From Lachnospiraceae bacterium (lineage in GTDB: Bacteria; Bacillota; Clostridia; Lachnospirales; Lachnospiraceae), in assembly GCA_021203145.1 (NCBI GenBank), contig JAJQBS010000003.1:1-36384 (forward strand): a stretch of 36,384 nt of DNA, read 5' to 3'. The notes beneath the pieces were generated by a model, which saw only the letters and a program-made list of their open reading frames with translations, had not been told where the DNA came from and ran no database searches. Positions 26,158-32,548 of this stretch are shown in pieces (the stretch's first letter is position 1; each line of letters begins with the position of its first letter). The position numbers and the translations under genes are program-made.

Positions 26158-26379
26158 TCATGAAACCTGAATCATCTGCGCGTCTTCTTTGCGGAGGGAC
26201 AGCTCATATCCTCTCACTGTGACCTCGACCGGATCTCCGAGCGGAGCTACCTTGCGGACAAAGATCTCGACGCCCTTCGTGATGCCCATATCCATGATTC
26301 GTCTCTTCACGGGACCATCGCCGGTGATTTTCTCCACCCTGACGGTCTCCCCTACAGTAGTGTCTTTCAATGTTTTCAT
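26158..26379 (-). CDS. feoA: FeoA family protein (second copy)
   Basis: 73 aa SH3-like small protein (TTVGETVRVEKITGDGPVKR, DMGITKGVEIFVRKVAPLGD, YELSLRKEDAQMIQV). FeoA proteins bind or regulate FeoB. ATG 26379 has GGAGG 5 nt upstream. It lies 66 nt after the first feoA and 233 nt before feoB; that gap holds the CTAAY array and the 34-nt repeats. Confidence 0.9.
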   Translation of the reverse strand: MKTLKDTTVGETVRVEKITGDGPVKRRIMDMGITKGVEIFVRKVAPLGDPVEVTVRGYELSLRKEDAQMIQVS

Positions 26380-26445
26380 AATATCCTCCATTCTTCTTTC
26401 CTTACCGGAATTCACCCTTCCTGCTCTCATTCAAAAGGTAAAGTC

Positions 26446-26655
26446 TCAGACCAGGATATGGTTGGCCATTTCTCTGCCGATCGCGACGCGAGAATCCTTA
26501 ACATTGACAATCAGGCTCCCGTTCACTTCAGAAATGATCGAAACTGCCCCGCCTACAACAAATCCAAGGCGCTCAAGAAACAGCCGGGTCTCTTCCTTCC
26601 CGCCGATCTTCTTGATGATGTTCTCCTCTCCTGTCTTTGCCATGCTAAGCGGCAT
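26446..26655 (-). CDS. feoA: FeoA family protein (first copy)
   Basis: 69 aa. FeoA/SH3 fold: EETRLFLERLGFVVGGAVSI, SEVNGSLIVNVKDSRVAIGR, EMANHILV. ATG 26655 has AAGGGG 9 nt upstream; the open frame back to 26757 is leader repeat DNA. Paired FeoA proteins before feoB are common in Clostridia and may form a complex with FeoB. Confidence 0.9.
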   Translation of the reverse strand: MPLSMAKTGEENIIKKIGGKEETRLFLERLGFVVGGAVSIISEVNGSLIVNVKDSRVAIGREMANHILV

Positions 26656-26709
26656 CTCATCGTCCCCTTTCCACACTCTGGCGCATATTCTCCTGCAATA
26701 TCCCGGGCA

Positions 26710-26830
26710 GAATGGCTGCCATGCGGGCTCATCCCATCCCCGGCAAGCTGCCGCCATGCAGGTTCACCCCATCCCCGGCAAGCTTCCTGCCATGCAGGTT
26801 CCATCCCCGGTAAGCCGCCGCCATGTGGGA
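26710..26830. repeat. About 35-nt minisatellite in the feoA leader
   Basis: On the minus strand three units contain CCGGGGATGG and CCTGCATGG-type blocks (31, 36 and 35 nt), with a partial fourth (CAGCCATTCTGCCCGGGATA). They fill the 225-nt leader between the promoter and the feoA Shine-Dalgarno site. Confidence 0.8.
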
Positions 26831-26885
26831 AATCCGCGCCGTCGTACAAATGCGCAAAAGCAAATGACTGCTCCTAAAGTTCGAG

Positions 26886-26916
26886 GTTAGTATACTCTAA
26901 CATTTTGCGTACGTCA
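26886..26916 (-). promoter_or_regulatory. feoA promoter overlapped by a DtxR-like operator
   Basis: On the minus strand TTGACG (26911-26916), 17-nt spacer and TATACT (26888-26893). The -10 sits within the near-perfect palindrome GTTAGAGTATACTAAC (26886-26901), similar to DtxR/IdeR boxes (TTAGGTTAGSCTAACC). Binding there would block the promoter, as expected for iron-dependent repression. Confidence 0.75.
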
Positions 26917-27007
26917 AGCAGTTTTTCGAACAGAATCCGAGCTGCATGAAAAAAATTTTTGTTCAAAATTCCAACAGGTTTTCTTTCGAAAAATTCAAAG
27001 GTTTTTC

Positions 27008-27036
27008 TTTACGCATTTCAGATTTGATGCTATACT
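27008..27036 (+). promoter_or_regulatory. Promoter of the DtxR-family gene
   Basis: TTTACG (27008-27013), 17-nt spacer, TATACT (27031-27036). The -10 is part of TATACTAATA, which matches the feo half-site, suggesting autoregulation. Confidence 0.7.
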
Positions 27037-27069
27037 AATAGAAATGCAAATGTATTGTGAGGTAATAAA

Positions 27070-27441
27070 ATGAGTGCAACAAATGAATCTGCTGAAAACT
27101 ATCTGGAAACAATCCTGATCCTGAGCGAACGGCTGCCGGTAGTGCGCTCCGTCGATATCGCGACAGAGCTCGGATTTAAAAAGTCGAGCGTCAGCATCGC
27201 GATGAAGAATCTGCGCCTGAAGAACCATATCGTTGTCTCCGACGCGGGCTTTATCACGCTGACCGAGTCCGGGCGCGCGATCGCCGAGGAGATCTACGAG
27301 CGCCATAAATGGATTTCCGCATGGCTGATTTCGCTCGGCGTCAATGAGAAGACAGCCACGGAAGACGCCTGCAAGATCGAGCATGTGATCAGCCGGGAGA
27401 GCTTTGACGCCATCAGGGAGCATATACAGCTCAGCACCTGA
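27070..27441 (+). CDS. DtxR/MntR family metal-dependent regulator
   Basis: 123 aa. An N-terminal winged helix (ESAENYLETILILSERLPVV, SVDIATELGFKKSSVSIAMK, LRLKNHIVVSDAGFITLTES) and a dimerisation/metal domain (EEIYERHKWISAWLISLGV, EDACKIEHVISRESFDAI). The H/E/C residues of ERHKW, EDACKIEH and EHI are the likely metal ligands. There is no C-terminal SH3 domain (MntR-like length). Its divergence from feoA and the shared sites make it the likely iron-responsive regulator of feo. GAGGTAATAAA precedes the ATG. Confidence 0.92.
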   Translation: MSATNESAENYLETILILSERLPVVRSVDIATELGFKKSSVSIAMKNLRLKNHIVVSDAGFITLTESGRAIAEEIYERHKWISAWLISLGVNEKTATEDACKIEHVISRESFDAIREHIQLST

Positions 27442-27486
27442 CCCGGCCGGGGACGAAACCAGTATTTTGCCGCTTTGCGCAAGCTT

Positions 27487-27515
27487 TCATACTTTTAAAA
27501 ACGGATTCATAGGAT
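27487..27515 (+). promoter_or_regulatory. Possible sE-type promoter of the subtilase gene
   Basis: TCATACT (27487-27493; sE -35 KMATATT) and CATAGGAT (27508-27515; sE -10 CATACAMT) are 14 nt apart, the expected spacing. The -10 match is only partial. Confidence 0.4.
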
Positions 27516-27566
27516 TATGAAAAACGCCCTCCGGCAGACCCGGTGGGCAATGGAGCGTGAAATCCT

Positions 27567-29432
27567 GTGGATCCTTTTTATGTTTCGCCCGCTCTCCGGG
27601 AGGATTATTCTGATATCATCATCCGCACCTCTTCCCAGGCCGGATTTCCGGAGACGGATACCCTGAATTCTTTTCATACAAAGCTGTCTGGGGATTATCC
27701 CACCGTTCTCTCTCAAACACTGCCGCAGAATGCGGCACAGACACCATCCGGTGCAGCAGCCGGTCCGCCGGATCCTTATCCTTCGCAGCAAGTCAATCAG
27801 CAATATTCTATCCTGTACGCGCCGCTTATCGACCGGCTATCCACTGTTGAAGAGATTGGCTATCCGGCCGTGCCCAAGCTGTTTACCGAGACGAATGTGG
27901 TAAGTCTCGAAGCCGCCGGGATCCTGCCTGTCCGGATCCGACCGTCTCTGGATCTGTCCGGCGCAGGCGTGCTTATCGGCATCCTTGATTCCGGCATTGA
28001 TTACACACACCCGGCCTTCCGGAATGCGGACGGCACAACCAGAATCCTGCGGCTCTGGGATCAGGCTGATGAGCGGGGTACCCCGCCTGACGGTATTTCC
28101 TACGGGACAGAATACACGGAATCGGAAATTAACCGGGCTCTGTTTTTCGGAAATCCGGCCATCTCTGAGCCTCCCACAGGCAGCAGAGAGGATCTCTCAG
28201 TCCCCTTAAGAAACGACAGCCAGAGAATCGACTCGGCCATGCACGGCACGGCTGTCGCCGGAATCGCATGCGGAGGCGCGGATGCCGGCGAAGGCTTCAC
28301 CGGAGTCGCGCCCGAGAGCAGGCTTGCATTTGTGTGCCTGAAGCCTGCAAAGCAATATCTTCGCGACTATTTCCGGATCCCAGACTCCGCTGCCGCTTAT
28401 CAGGAAGACGACCTGATGGTCGGCGTCCGCTACCTGCAGGACTGCGCCGCGCAGCTTCACATGCCGCTGGTCATCTGTTTGCCGCTCGGTTCCAGCCAGG
28501 GCGGCCACACCGGCCACACGCCTCTGGAGAATTTGCTTGAAGCAGCGCTCTATGAACCGGGAACCTGTGTCGTCACCGGCACCGGAAATGAGCTTGGGCT
28601 CGACCACCACTTTCAGGGAATGCTGCGCCATGAAAAAGACTTCACAGATGTGGAGCTCCTCATCGAACATGAAACTGCAGGTTTTTCGGTCGAGCTCTGG
28701 GCGGACGCACCGGATTTGTACTCGCTCGGTTTCACCTCCCCTCTCGGAGAAACCATCTCTCCGGTTCCTCCCTTCGCCGGAACCTCCAGAGAATTTTCCT
28801 TTTTGTTGGAAAACAGTCGGATCTCCCTCACTTGGGCTGCAGAAGACGCGCCGGACGCGTCACAGGTCGCCCTGATTCGTTTTGCAGACCCGACTCCGGG
28901 CATATGGCGTATCCGTGTCAGCAGCTTCGGATATGAAAAGGGTTCTTTCCATCTGTGGCTGCCCGCAGACGGGCTGGTTGATCCGCAGATCCGTTTTCTC
29001 GCTTCGAACGCGGACACGACCCTGGTCATTCCCTCCTGCGCTCCTTCCGCCATCAGCGTCGGCACCTGGAACGCCTATGACGGAAGCCTCTATCTCCATT
29101 CCGGCCGCGGCTACACACGCAGCGGCCTGGTCAAGCCGGACTTCGTCTCCCCCGGCGTGCGGGTGACATGCCCCGCGCCCGGAGGAGCCTACGCTTCCCT
29201 CACAGGCTCCAGCGCGGCCGCCGCGCTTGCCTGTGGAGCCGCCGCCCTGCTTCTGGAATACGGCCAAAAACAGGAGCCCCCGCAGCTGTATTCCCTCGCC
29301 GAAATAAAAGAGCTCTTCCTGAGCGGCGTCCTCGATGGCCCCTCCCGGTCTTATCCAAACCAGGCCTGGGGCTGGGGAATGATGAACATCTATAATATTT
29401 TCGAAGCTACGGCAGCATCGAAAAAAGCCTGA
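27567..29432 (+). CDS. S8 subtilisin-like serine protease, Csp type
   Basis: 621 aa with a complete triad: Asp141 (GILDSGIDYTHPAF), His226 (MHGTAVAGIACG), Ser549 (SLTGSSAAAALACG) and oxyanion Asn341 (GTGNEL). No signal peptide. The long jellyroll-like insertion (about 355-480) between Asn and Ser is typical of the clostridial Csp germination proteases. The start is GTG 27567; an in-frame TGA lies three codons upstream. Its neighbours (a high-cysteine protein with a sK-like promoter; spoIIID in the window) suggest a spore role, by inference. A vegetative role is possible. Confidence 0.85.
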   Translation: MDPFYVSPALREDYSDIIIRTSSQAGFPETDTLNSFHTKLSGDYPTVLSQTLPQNAAQTPSGAAAGPPDPYPSQQVNQQYSILYAPLIDRLSTVEEIGYPAVPKLFTETNVVSLEAAGILPVRIRPSLDLSGAGVLIGILDSGIDYTHPAFRNADGTTRILRLWDQADERGTPPDGISYGTEYTESEINRALFFGNPAISEPPTGSREDLSVPLRNDSQRIDSAMHGTAVAGIACGGADAGEGFTGVAPESRLAFVCLKPAKQYLRDYFRIPDSAAAYQEDDLMVGVRYLQDCAAQLHMPLVICLPLGSSQGGHTGHTPLENLLEAALYEPGTCVVTGTGNELGLDHHFQGMLRHEKDFTDVELLIEHETAGFSVELWADAPDLYSLGFTSPLGETISPVPPFAGTSREFSFLLENSRISLTWAAEDAPDASQVALIRFADPTPGIWRIRVSSFGYEKGSFHLWLPADGLVDPQIRFLASNADTTLVIPSCAPSAISVGTWNAYDGSLYLHSGRGYTRSGLVKPDFVSPGVRVTCPAPGGAYASLTGSSAAAALACGAAALLLEYGQKQEPPQLYSLAEIKELFLSGVLDGPSRSYPNQAWGWGMMNIYNIFEATAASKKA

Positions 29433-29443
29433 TGCTTCGTGTC

Positions 29444-29470
29444 ACGCCTCTTGCTTTGGAACATATAATA
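29444..29470 (+). promoter_or_regulatory. sK-like promoter of the high-cysteine gene
   Basis: AC (29444-29445), 16 nt, then CATATAATA (29462-29470), matching the late mother-cell pattern AC-N16/17-CATAnnnTA. The start would be about 25 nt before the ATG. TATAAT is also present, but without a -35 for sA. Confidence 0.5.
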
Positions 29471-29502
29471 AAATGTAAAATCGATTTTCGGAGGACTACG
29501 AA

Positions 29503-29712
29503 ATGAGTGATCTGGCAGCTACCAACTGCGGATGCGGATGTGAGAGCGGGAGCGGGAATTCCATCCTGTGGATTCTGATTCTTCTGATTCTGTTTAACGG
29601 CAATGGGTGCGGCAGCTCCTTCGGCAGCGACAATACCTGCCTGTGGGCCATCATCCTTCTCTGCTGCTGCGGCGGCAATTCCCTGTGCGGAGGCGGCACA
29701 GGCTGCTGCTAA
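29503..29712 (+). CDS. Chorion-class high-cysteine small protein
   Basis: 69 aa, about 16 percent Cys and very rich in Gly/Ser/Asn. It has clusters NCGCGCESGSG, WAIILLCCCGG and GGGTGCC, and two short hydrophobic runs (ILWILILLILF and LWAIILL). This matches the Lachnospiraceae proteins named chorion class high-cysteine protein 13, of unknown function. GGAGG lies 8 nt before the ATG. With a sK-like promoter it may be a disulfide-linked spore surface component (inference). Confidence 0.8.
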   Translation: MSDLAATNCGCGCESGSGNSILWILILLILFNGNGCGSSFGSDNTCLWAIILLCCCGGNSLCGGGTGCC

Positions 29713-29742
29713 GGGAAAAATGGGATCCTGTAAAACAGGATT

Positions 29743-29820
29743 CCGCGCCGACACATCTTCTGCGTCGGCGGTCGAAAAAACGCCGACAGCCATAAAGCGC
29801 TGTCGGCGCATTCTTTTTAT
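29743..29820 (+). terminator. Tandem CGCCGAC hairpins; the second is a terminator
   Basis: A first hairpin (CGCCGAC...GTCGGCG) is followed 10 nt later by a perfect 10-bp one, CGCCGACAGC/GCTGTCGGCG (29781-29808), with a T-rich tail CATTCTTTTTA. The arms are shared, so alternative pairing between the two is possible. Confidence 0.8.
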
Positions 29821-29914
29821 GATGTACACGAGCCGCGTAAGGAATCATTCCAGCTTACGCTGGACGCGGCTCGGAACGGCGGATAGGGGAGAAGAGCGTT
29901 CCCCTATCCGATTT
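29821..29914 (+). repeat. GGATAGGGGA hairpin element, copy B
   Basis: GATGTACAC, then a hairpin with arms GAGCCGCGT/ACGCGGCTC, a 5' bulge (AAGGAATCATT) and an inner stem CCAGC-TTAC-GCTGG, linker GGAACGGC, then perfect 10-bp arms GGATAGGGGA/TCCCCTATCC and tail GATTTC. Same order as copy A; A has lost the inner stem. Confidence 0.75.
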
Positions 29915-29926
29915 CACAGAGCCGGA

Positions 29927-30184
29927 TTAATCCTCCGCCTCGAGTGTATTCAGATAATCGTCCAACGCGGTCGTGTCTACCGTATAGGTCGGAAGATCCA
30001 CCGTCGTTGTATCATCCGAGGTACCGGTATAATTGTACACAGAAAAGCCGACCCATACTACGACCAGAACGCCAACCAGCCCCATGGCAAGCTTCGTGAG
30101 CATCCACTGGCGCTTCTCTTTTTTGATAATCTTCGCACGGTTCTTTTTCTCTTCCTTATAACGGTCAACTTTTTCCTGGCTCAT
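29927..30184 (-). CDS. Small single-pass membrane protein
   Basis: 85 aa. A very basic N terminus (YKEEKKNRAKIIKKEKRQW), one transmembrane helix (about 29-52, LTKLAMGLVGVLVVVWVGF), and a short Thr/Asp-rich outside tail. Topology predicted N-in, C-out. A perfect AGGAGG lies 7 nt before ATG 30184. A common but uncharacterised Lachnospiraceae type; function unknown. Confidence 0.75.
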   Translation of the reverse strand: MSQEKVDRYKEEKKNRAKIIKKEKRQWMLTKLAMGLVGVLVVVWVGFSVYNYTGTSDDTTTVDLPTYTVDTTALDDYLNTLEAED

Positions 30185-30353
30185 GAATATGCCTCCTGTA
30201 TCTTTCTTCTATTATAGTAAATCATTTATAGTAAATCATTATGCTATGGTTCCAGGCAGTCCCTGGCGTACATCGCCTGCGTCCAACGCACATCTTTTAC
30301 AAGTATACACAATTTTCAGGAAATTTCAACTGATTTTTTCAGATAAATAGAAA

Positions 30354-30421
30354 GCCGCGCATGAAAGAATCGCTGCGCGATTGGCGCGGCCTTCGTCCAT
30401 ACTCGCTGCACGAGTACGGAC
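30354..30421 (+). repeat. Two-hairpin structured element, copy 3
   Basis: Hairpin 1: arms GCCGCGC/GCGCGGC, bulge ATGAAAG, inner AATCGC-TGC-GCGATT. Linker CTTC. Hairpin 2: GTCCATACTCG/CGAGTACGGAC (one mismatch). It is flanked by a 16-bp direct repeat with one mismatch (ATAAATAGAAAGCCGC at 30343 and ATAAAGAGAAAGCCGC at 30422). It lies in the 378-nt gap upstream of larC. Confidence 0.65.
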
Positions 30422-30447
30422 ATAAAGAGAAAGCCGCAAAGTTATGA

Positions 30448-30476
30448 TGGAAAAAAAAATCTTCCTGTTTTATAAT
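30448..30476 (+). promoter_or_regulatory. Candidate promoter of larC
   Basis: TGGAAA (30448-30453), 17-nt spacer, perfect TATAAT (30471-30476). Confidence 0.55.
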
Positions 30477-30492
30477 AGGCAAGGTAATTCTT

Positions 30493-30529
30493 CTGACGGC
30501 CTGCATGATTGGAAAAATCATCCTGTCAG
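30493..30529 (+). other. Leader stem-loop before larC
   Basis: CTGAC/GTCAG and ATGATT/AATCAT stems are separated by an asymmetric internal loop (GGCCTGC/CCT). It lies between the predicted start site and the ribosome site. No known riboswitch class recognised. Confidence 0.4.
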
Positions 30530-30562
30530 ATAACAGCGGATTTTTATGAGGGGGAATATAAT

Positions 30563-31978
30563 ATGAAAGAAACGATCCTGTATCTCGAATGCAGCTCCGG
30601 TATCAGCGGCGATATGACAGTGGCCGCTCTTCTGGATCTCGGCGCTGACCGTGCCGTGCTGGAAGCAGCGTTGAAAAGCCTGCCGCTTACCGGTTATACA
30701 ATTGAAATTAAGGATGTATACAAGTCCGGAATCCGGGCATGTGATTTCCATGTGATTCTGGATGAGGCACATGAGAATCATGACCACGATATGGAATATC
30801 TGCATGGGGGAGAAACGCACAGGCACGAAGGCAGAGGCGAGGGCGAAGCACATGTACATCCTGAAGATCCATCTTATACGAAGCAGCCTGGCAGCATTCA
30901 CTCAGGTGCAGCTGGCGCCCACACACATTCTGCCCGAAATTTGCAGGACGTTGTCAAAATCATCCGGGCGGGAAGCTTAAGTGCGGCAGCTTCTGATCTG
31001 GCGATCCGTATCTTTGAGATCGTGGCGAAGGCGGAAGCCGAGGTTCATGGAAAGGAGCTCCATGAGGTACATTTTCACGAAGTAGGCGCCGTTGACTCGA
31101 TTGTTGATATCGTTGCGGCAGCTGTGTGCCTGGACAATCTTCACCCGAACCATGTGGTTGTCTCCACACTCACGGAGGGCTGCGGACAAATTCGCTGCCA
31201 GCATGGCCTGATCCCGGTTCCGGTACCGGCGGTCACCGCCATCGCAATGCAGGAGGGGCTGACGCTCCGGCTATCGAATGTTCAGGGGGAACTGGTGACG
31301 CCGACGGGGGCGGCAATCGCCGCAGCCATCCGAACGGACGACAGCCTGCCGGAGCAGTTTCATATCAAAAAGGTCGGCCTTGGAGCGGGGAAGCGCACCT
31401 ATCAGACGCCCGGCATACTGCGGGCCATGTGGATGGAACCTGCCGTGAAAAAAAGACAGCAGGACGAGGCGGACGCCATCCTTGTTCTTGAGACAAACAT
31501 TGACGACAGCACAGGGGAAGCTCTCGCCTTTACGATGCAGCAGCTTTTTGCCGCAGGAGCGCTCGATGTGTTTTCCATACCGATTTATATGAAAAAAAAT
31601 CGTCCGGCCTGGCTGCTGAAGACCATCTGTAATCAGGAAGACCGGGACGTGATGGAAGCCATCATTTTTCAGAATACAACCACGATCGGCATCCGCAGGC
31701 AGAGCATGCAGCGCACAAAGCTGAAACGCCGGATTGTTTCCATGAGGACGCCGTGGGGAACCGCTGATATTAAATGCTGCGATGACCACAGCGGAACCAC
31801 ACGGTTCTATCCGGAAAATGACAGTGTAAGCCGCTTTGCTAAAGAAAATGGGATCGGGTTCTCCGAGATGTACCGGCTTGTGCAGGAATATGCCGGGAAG
31901 CATCTTGCGGCCCGGACTGATTCCTCAGATGATACAGAAGCCGGGGCAATCGGCCAGGGGAACGGCGCAATCGGATAG
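30563..31978 (+). CDS. larC: LarC-type nickel insertion (pincer cofactor) protein
   Basis: 471 aa from ATG 30563 (GAGGGGG upstream). LarC inserts nickel into the pyridinium dithiocarboxylate cofactor of lactate racemase and related enzymes. Family motifs: YLECSSGISGDMTVAALLDLG, LHEVHFHEVGAVDSIVDIV, CQHGLIPVPVPAV, LVTPTGAAI and ETNIDDSTGE. A His-rich segment (about 70-122, HENHDHDMEYLHGG, HRHEGRGE) may bind nickel. It is one uninterrupted frame, unlike the frameshifted LarC1/LarC2 of Lactobacillus plantarum. No larA, larB or larE is adjacent. The last codons (AIGQGNGAIG) and the TAG stop come from a 21-nt duplication that includes the GGATAGGGGA repeat. Confidence 0.92.
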   Translation: MKETILYLECSSGISGDMTVAALLDLGADRAVLEAALKSLPLTGYTIEIKDVYKSGIRACDFHVILDEAHENHDHDMEYLHGGETHRHEGRGEGEAHVHPEDPSYTKQPGSIHSGAAGAHTHSARNLQDVVKIIRAGSLSAAASDLAIRIFEIVAKAEAEVHGKELHEVHFHEVGAVDSIVDIVAAAVCLDNLHPNHVVVSTLTEGCGQIRCQHGLIPVPVPAVTAIAMQEGLTLRLSNVQGELVTPTGAAIAAAIRTDDSLPEQFHIKKVGLGAGKRTYQTPGILRAMWMEPAVKKRQQDEADAILVLETNIDDSTGEALAFTMQQLFAAGALDVFSIPIYMKKNRPAWLLKTICNQEDRDVMEAIIFQNTTTIGIRRQSMQRTKLKRRIVSMRTPWGTADIKCCDDHSGTTRFYPENDSVSRFAKENGIGFSEMYRLVQEYAGKHLAARTDSSDDTEAGAIGQGNGAIG

Positions 31979-31983
31979 GGGAA
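31946..31983 (+). repeat. 21-nt duplication and GGATAGGGGA half-element (copy C) at the larC stop
   Basis: GCAATCGG..AGGGGAA occurs at 31946 and 31967. The second copy reads AATCGGATAGGGGAA, the end of elements A and B, and its TAG is the stop codon of larC. Confidence 0.7.
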
Positions 31984-31989
31984 GTTTTC

Positions 31990-32478
31990 TCACAATATCA
32001 CCCGCCAGGCTTCCTGCAGCCGTTCGGCGGACCAGGCTGCGTTGGCGGGGCTGGTAGATGGCAGGCCGACGCAGCCGCGTCCGAGGATCGGCTTCTGATA
32101 TTTTTCAAACAGCCTTGTGGCTGTCCCGCCATTCGTATAAATCCGGCGGATCTGCGCACATTCCAGAATACGTTTCAGATCCGTCGGCGTCACATTTCGG
32201 ATACTGCTGTCGCTGGAGCCTATGATGTCGCATTCATAAATCACGTCCCACAGCGCGATATGATTCTGGTGCAGCATCGTTTTCTTTTCCTCAGTCGTCT
32301 GTGGAACCGGAACTCCAAGAACGCCCGCAACGACCCTCCAGAAGCGGTTCTGCGGATGTCCGTAGAAAAACTGCTGTTCCCTGGATTTTACGGACGGAAA
32401 GCTGCCCAAAATCATGATTTCACTGTTTTCATCATAAAGCGGTCCAAACGGATGCGTGATCCTCTGGTATTCCTGCAT
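31990..32478 (-). CDS. DNA-deoxyinosine glycosylase (uracil-DNA glycosylase superfamily)
   Basis: 162 aa. It removes hypoxanthine from deaminated DNA and starts base-excision repair. Motif 1 is GSFPSVKSREQQFFYGHPQN followed by RFW; the second active-site motif is LPSTSPANA. No iron-sulphur Cys set. Family assigned from memory of Mug-like, family 6-type enzymes. Convergent with larC (11 nt between stops). Confidence 0.85.
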   Translation of the reverse strand: MQEYQRITHPFGPLYDENSEIMILGSFPSVKSREQQFFYGHPQNRFWRVVAGVLGVPVPQTTEEKKTMLHQNHIALWDVIYECDIIGSSDSSIRNVTPTDLKRILECAQIRRIYTNGGTATRLFEKYQKPILGRGCVGLPSTSPANAAWSAERLQEAWRVIL

Positions 32479-32548
32479 GATATCCCCTCACAGCACACAG
32501 ACAGAACCCTTCAGGCGCAGTCTGCGTGGTATTTCCCGCACAGATTCT

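Noticed and set aside
25925..26830. CRISPR-like arrays near feoA and feoB
   Set aside because: Units are directly adjacent without unique spacers, have few copies, and no cas gene is present.
26725..26860. Possible upstream open frame in the feoA leader (TTG start after AGGAG)
   Set aside because: The product would be mostly minisatellite translation; the AGGAG could be chance. Kept only as a weak idea.
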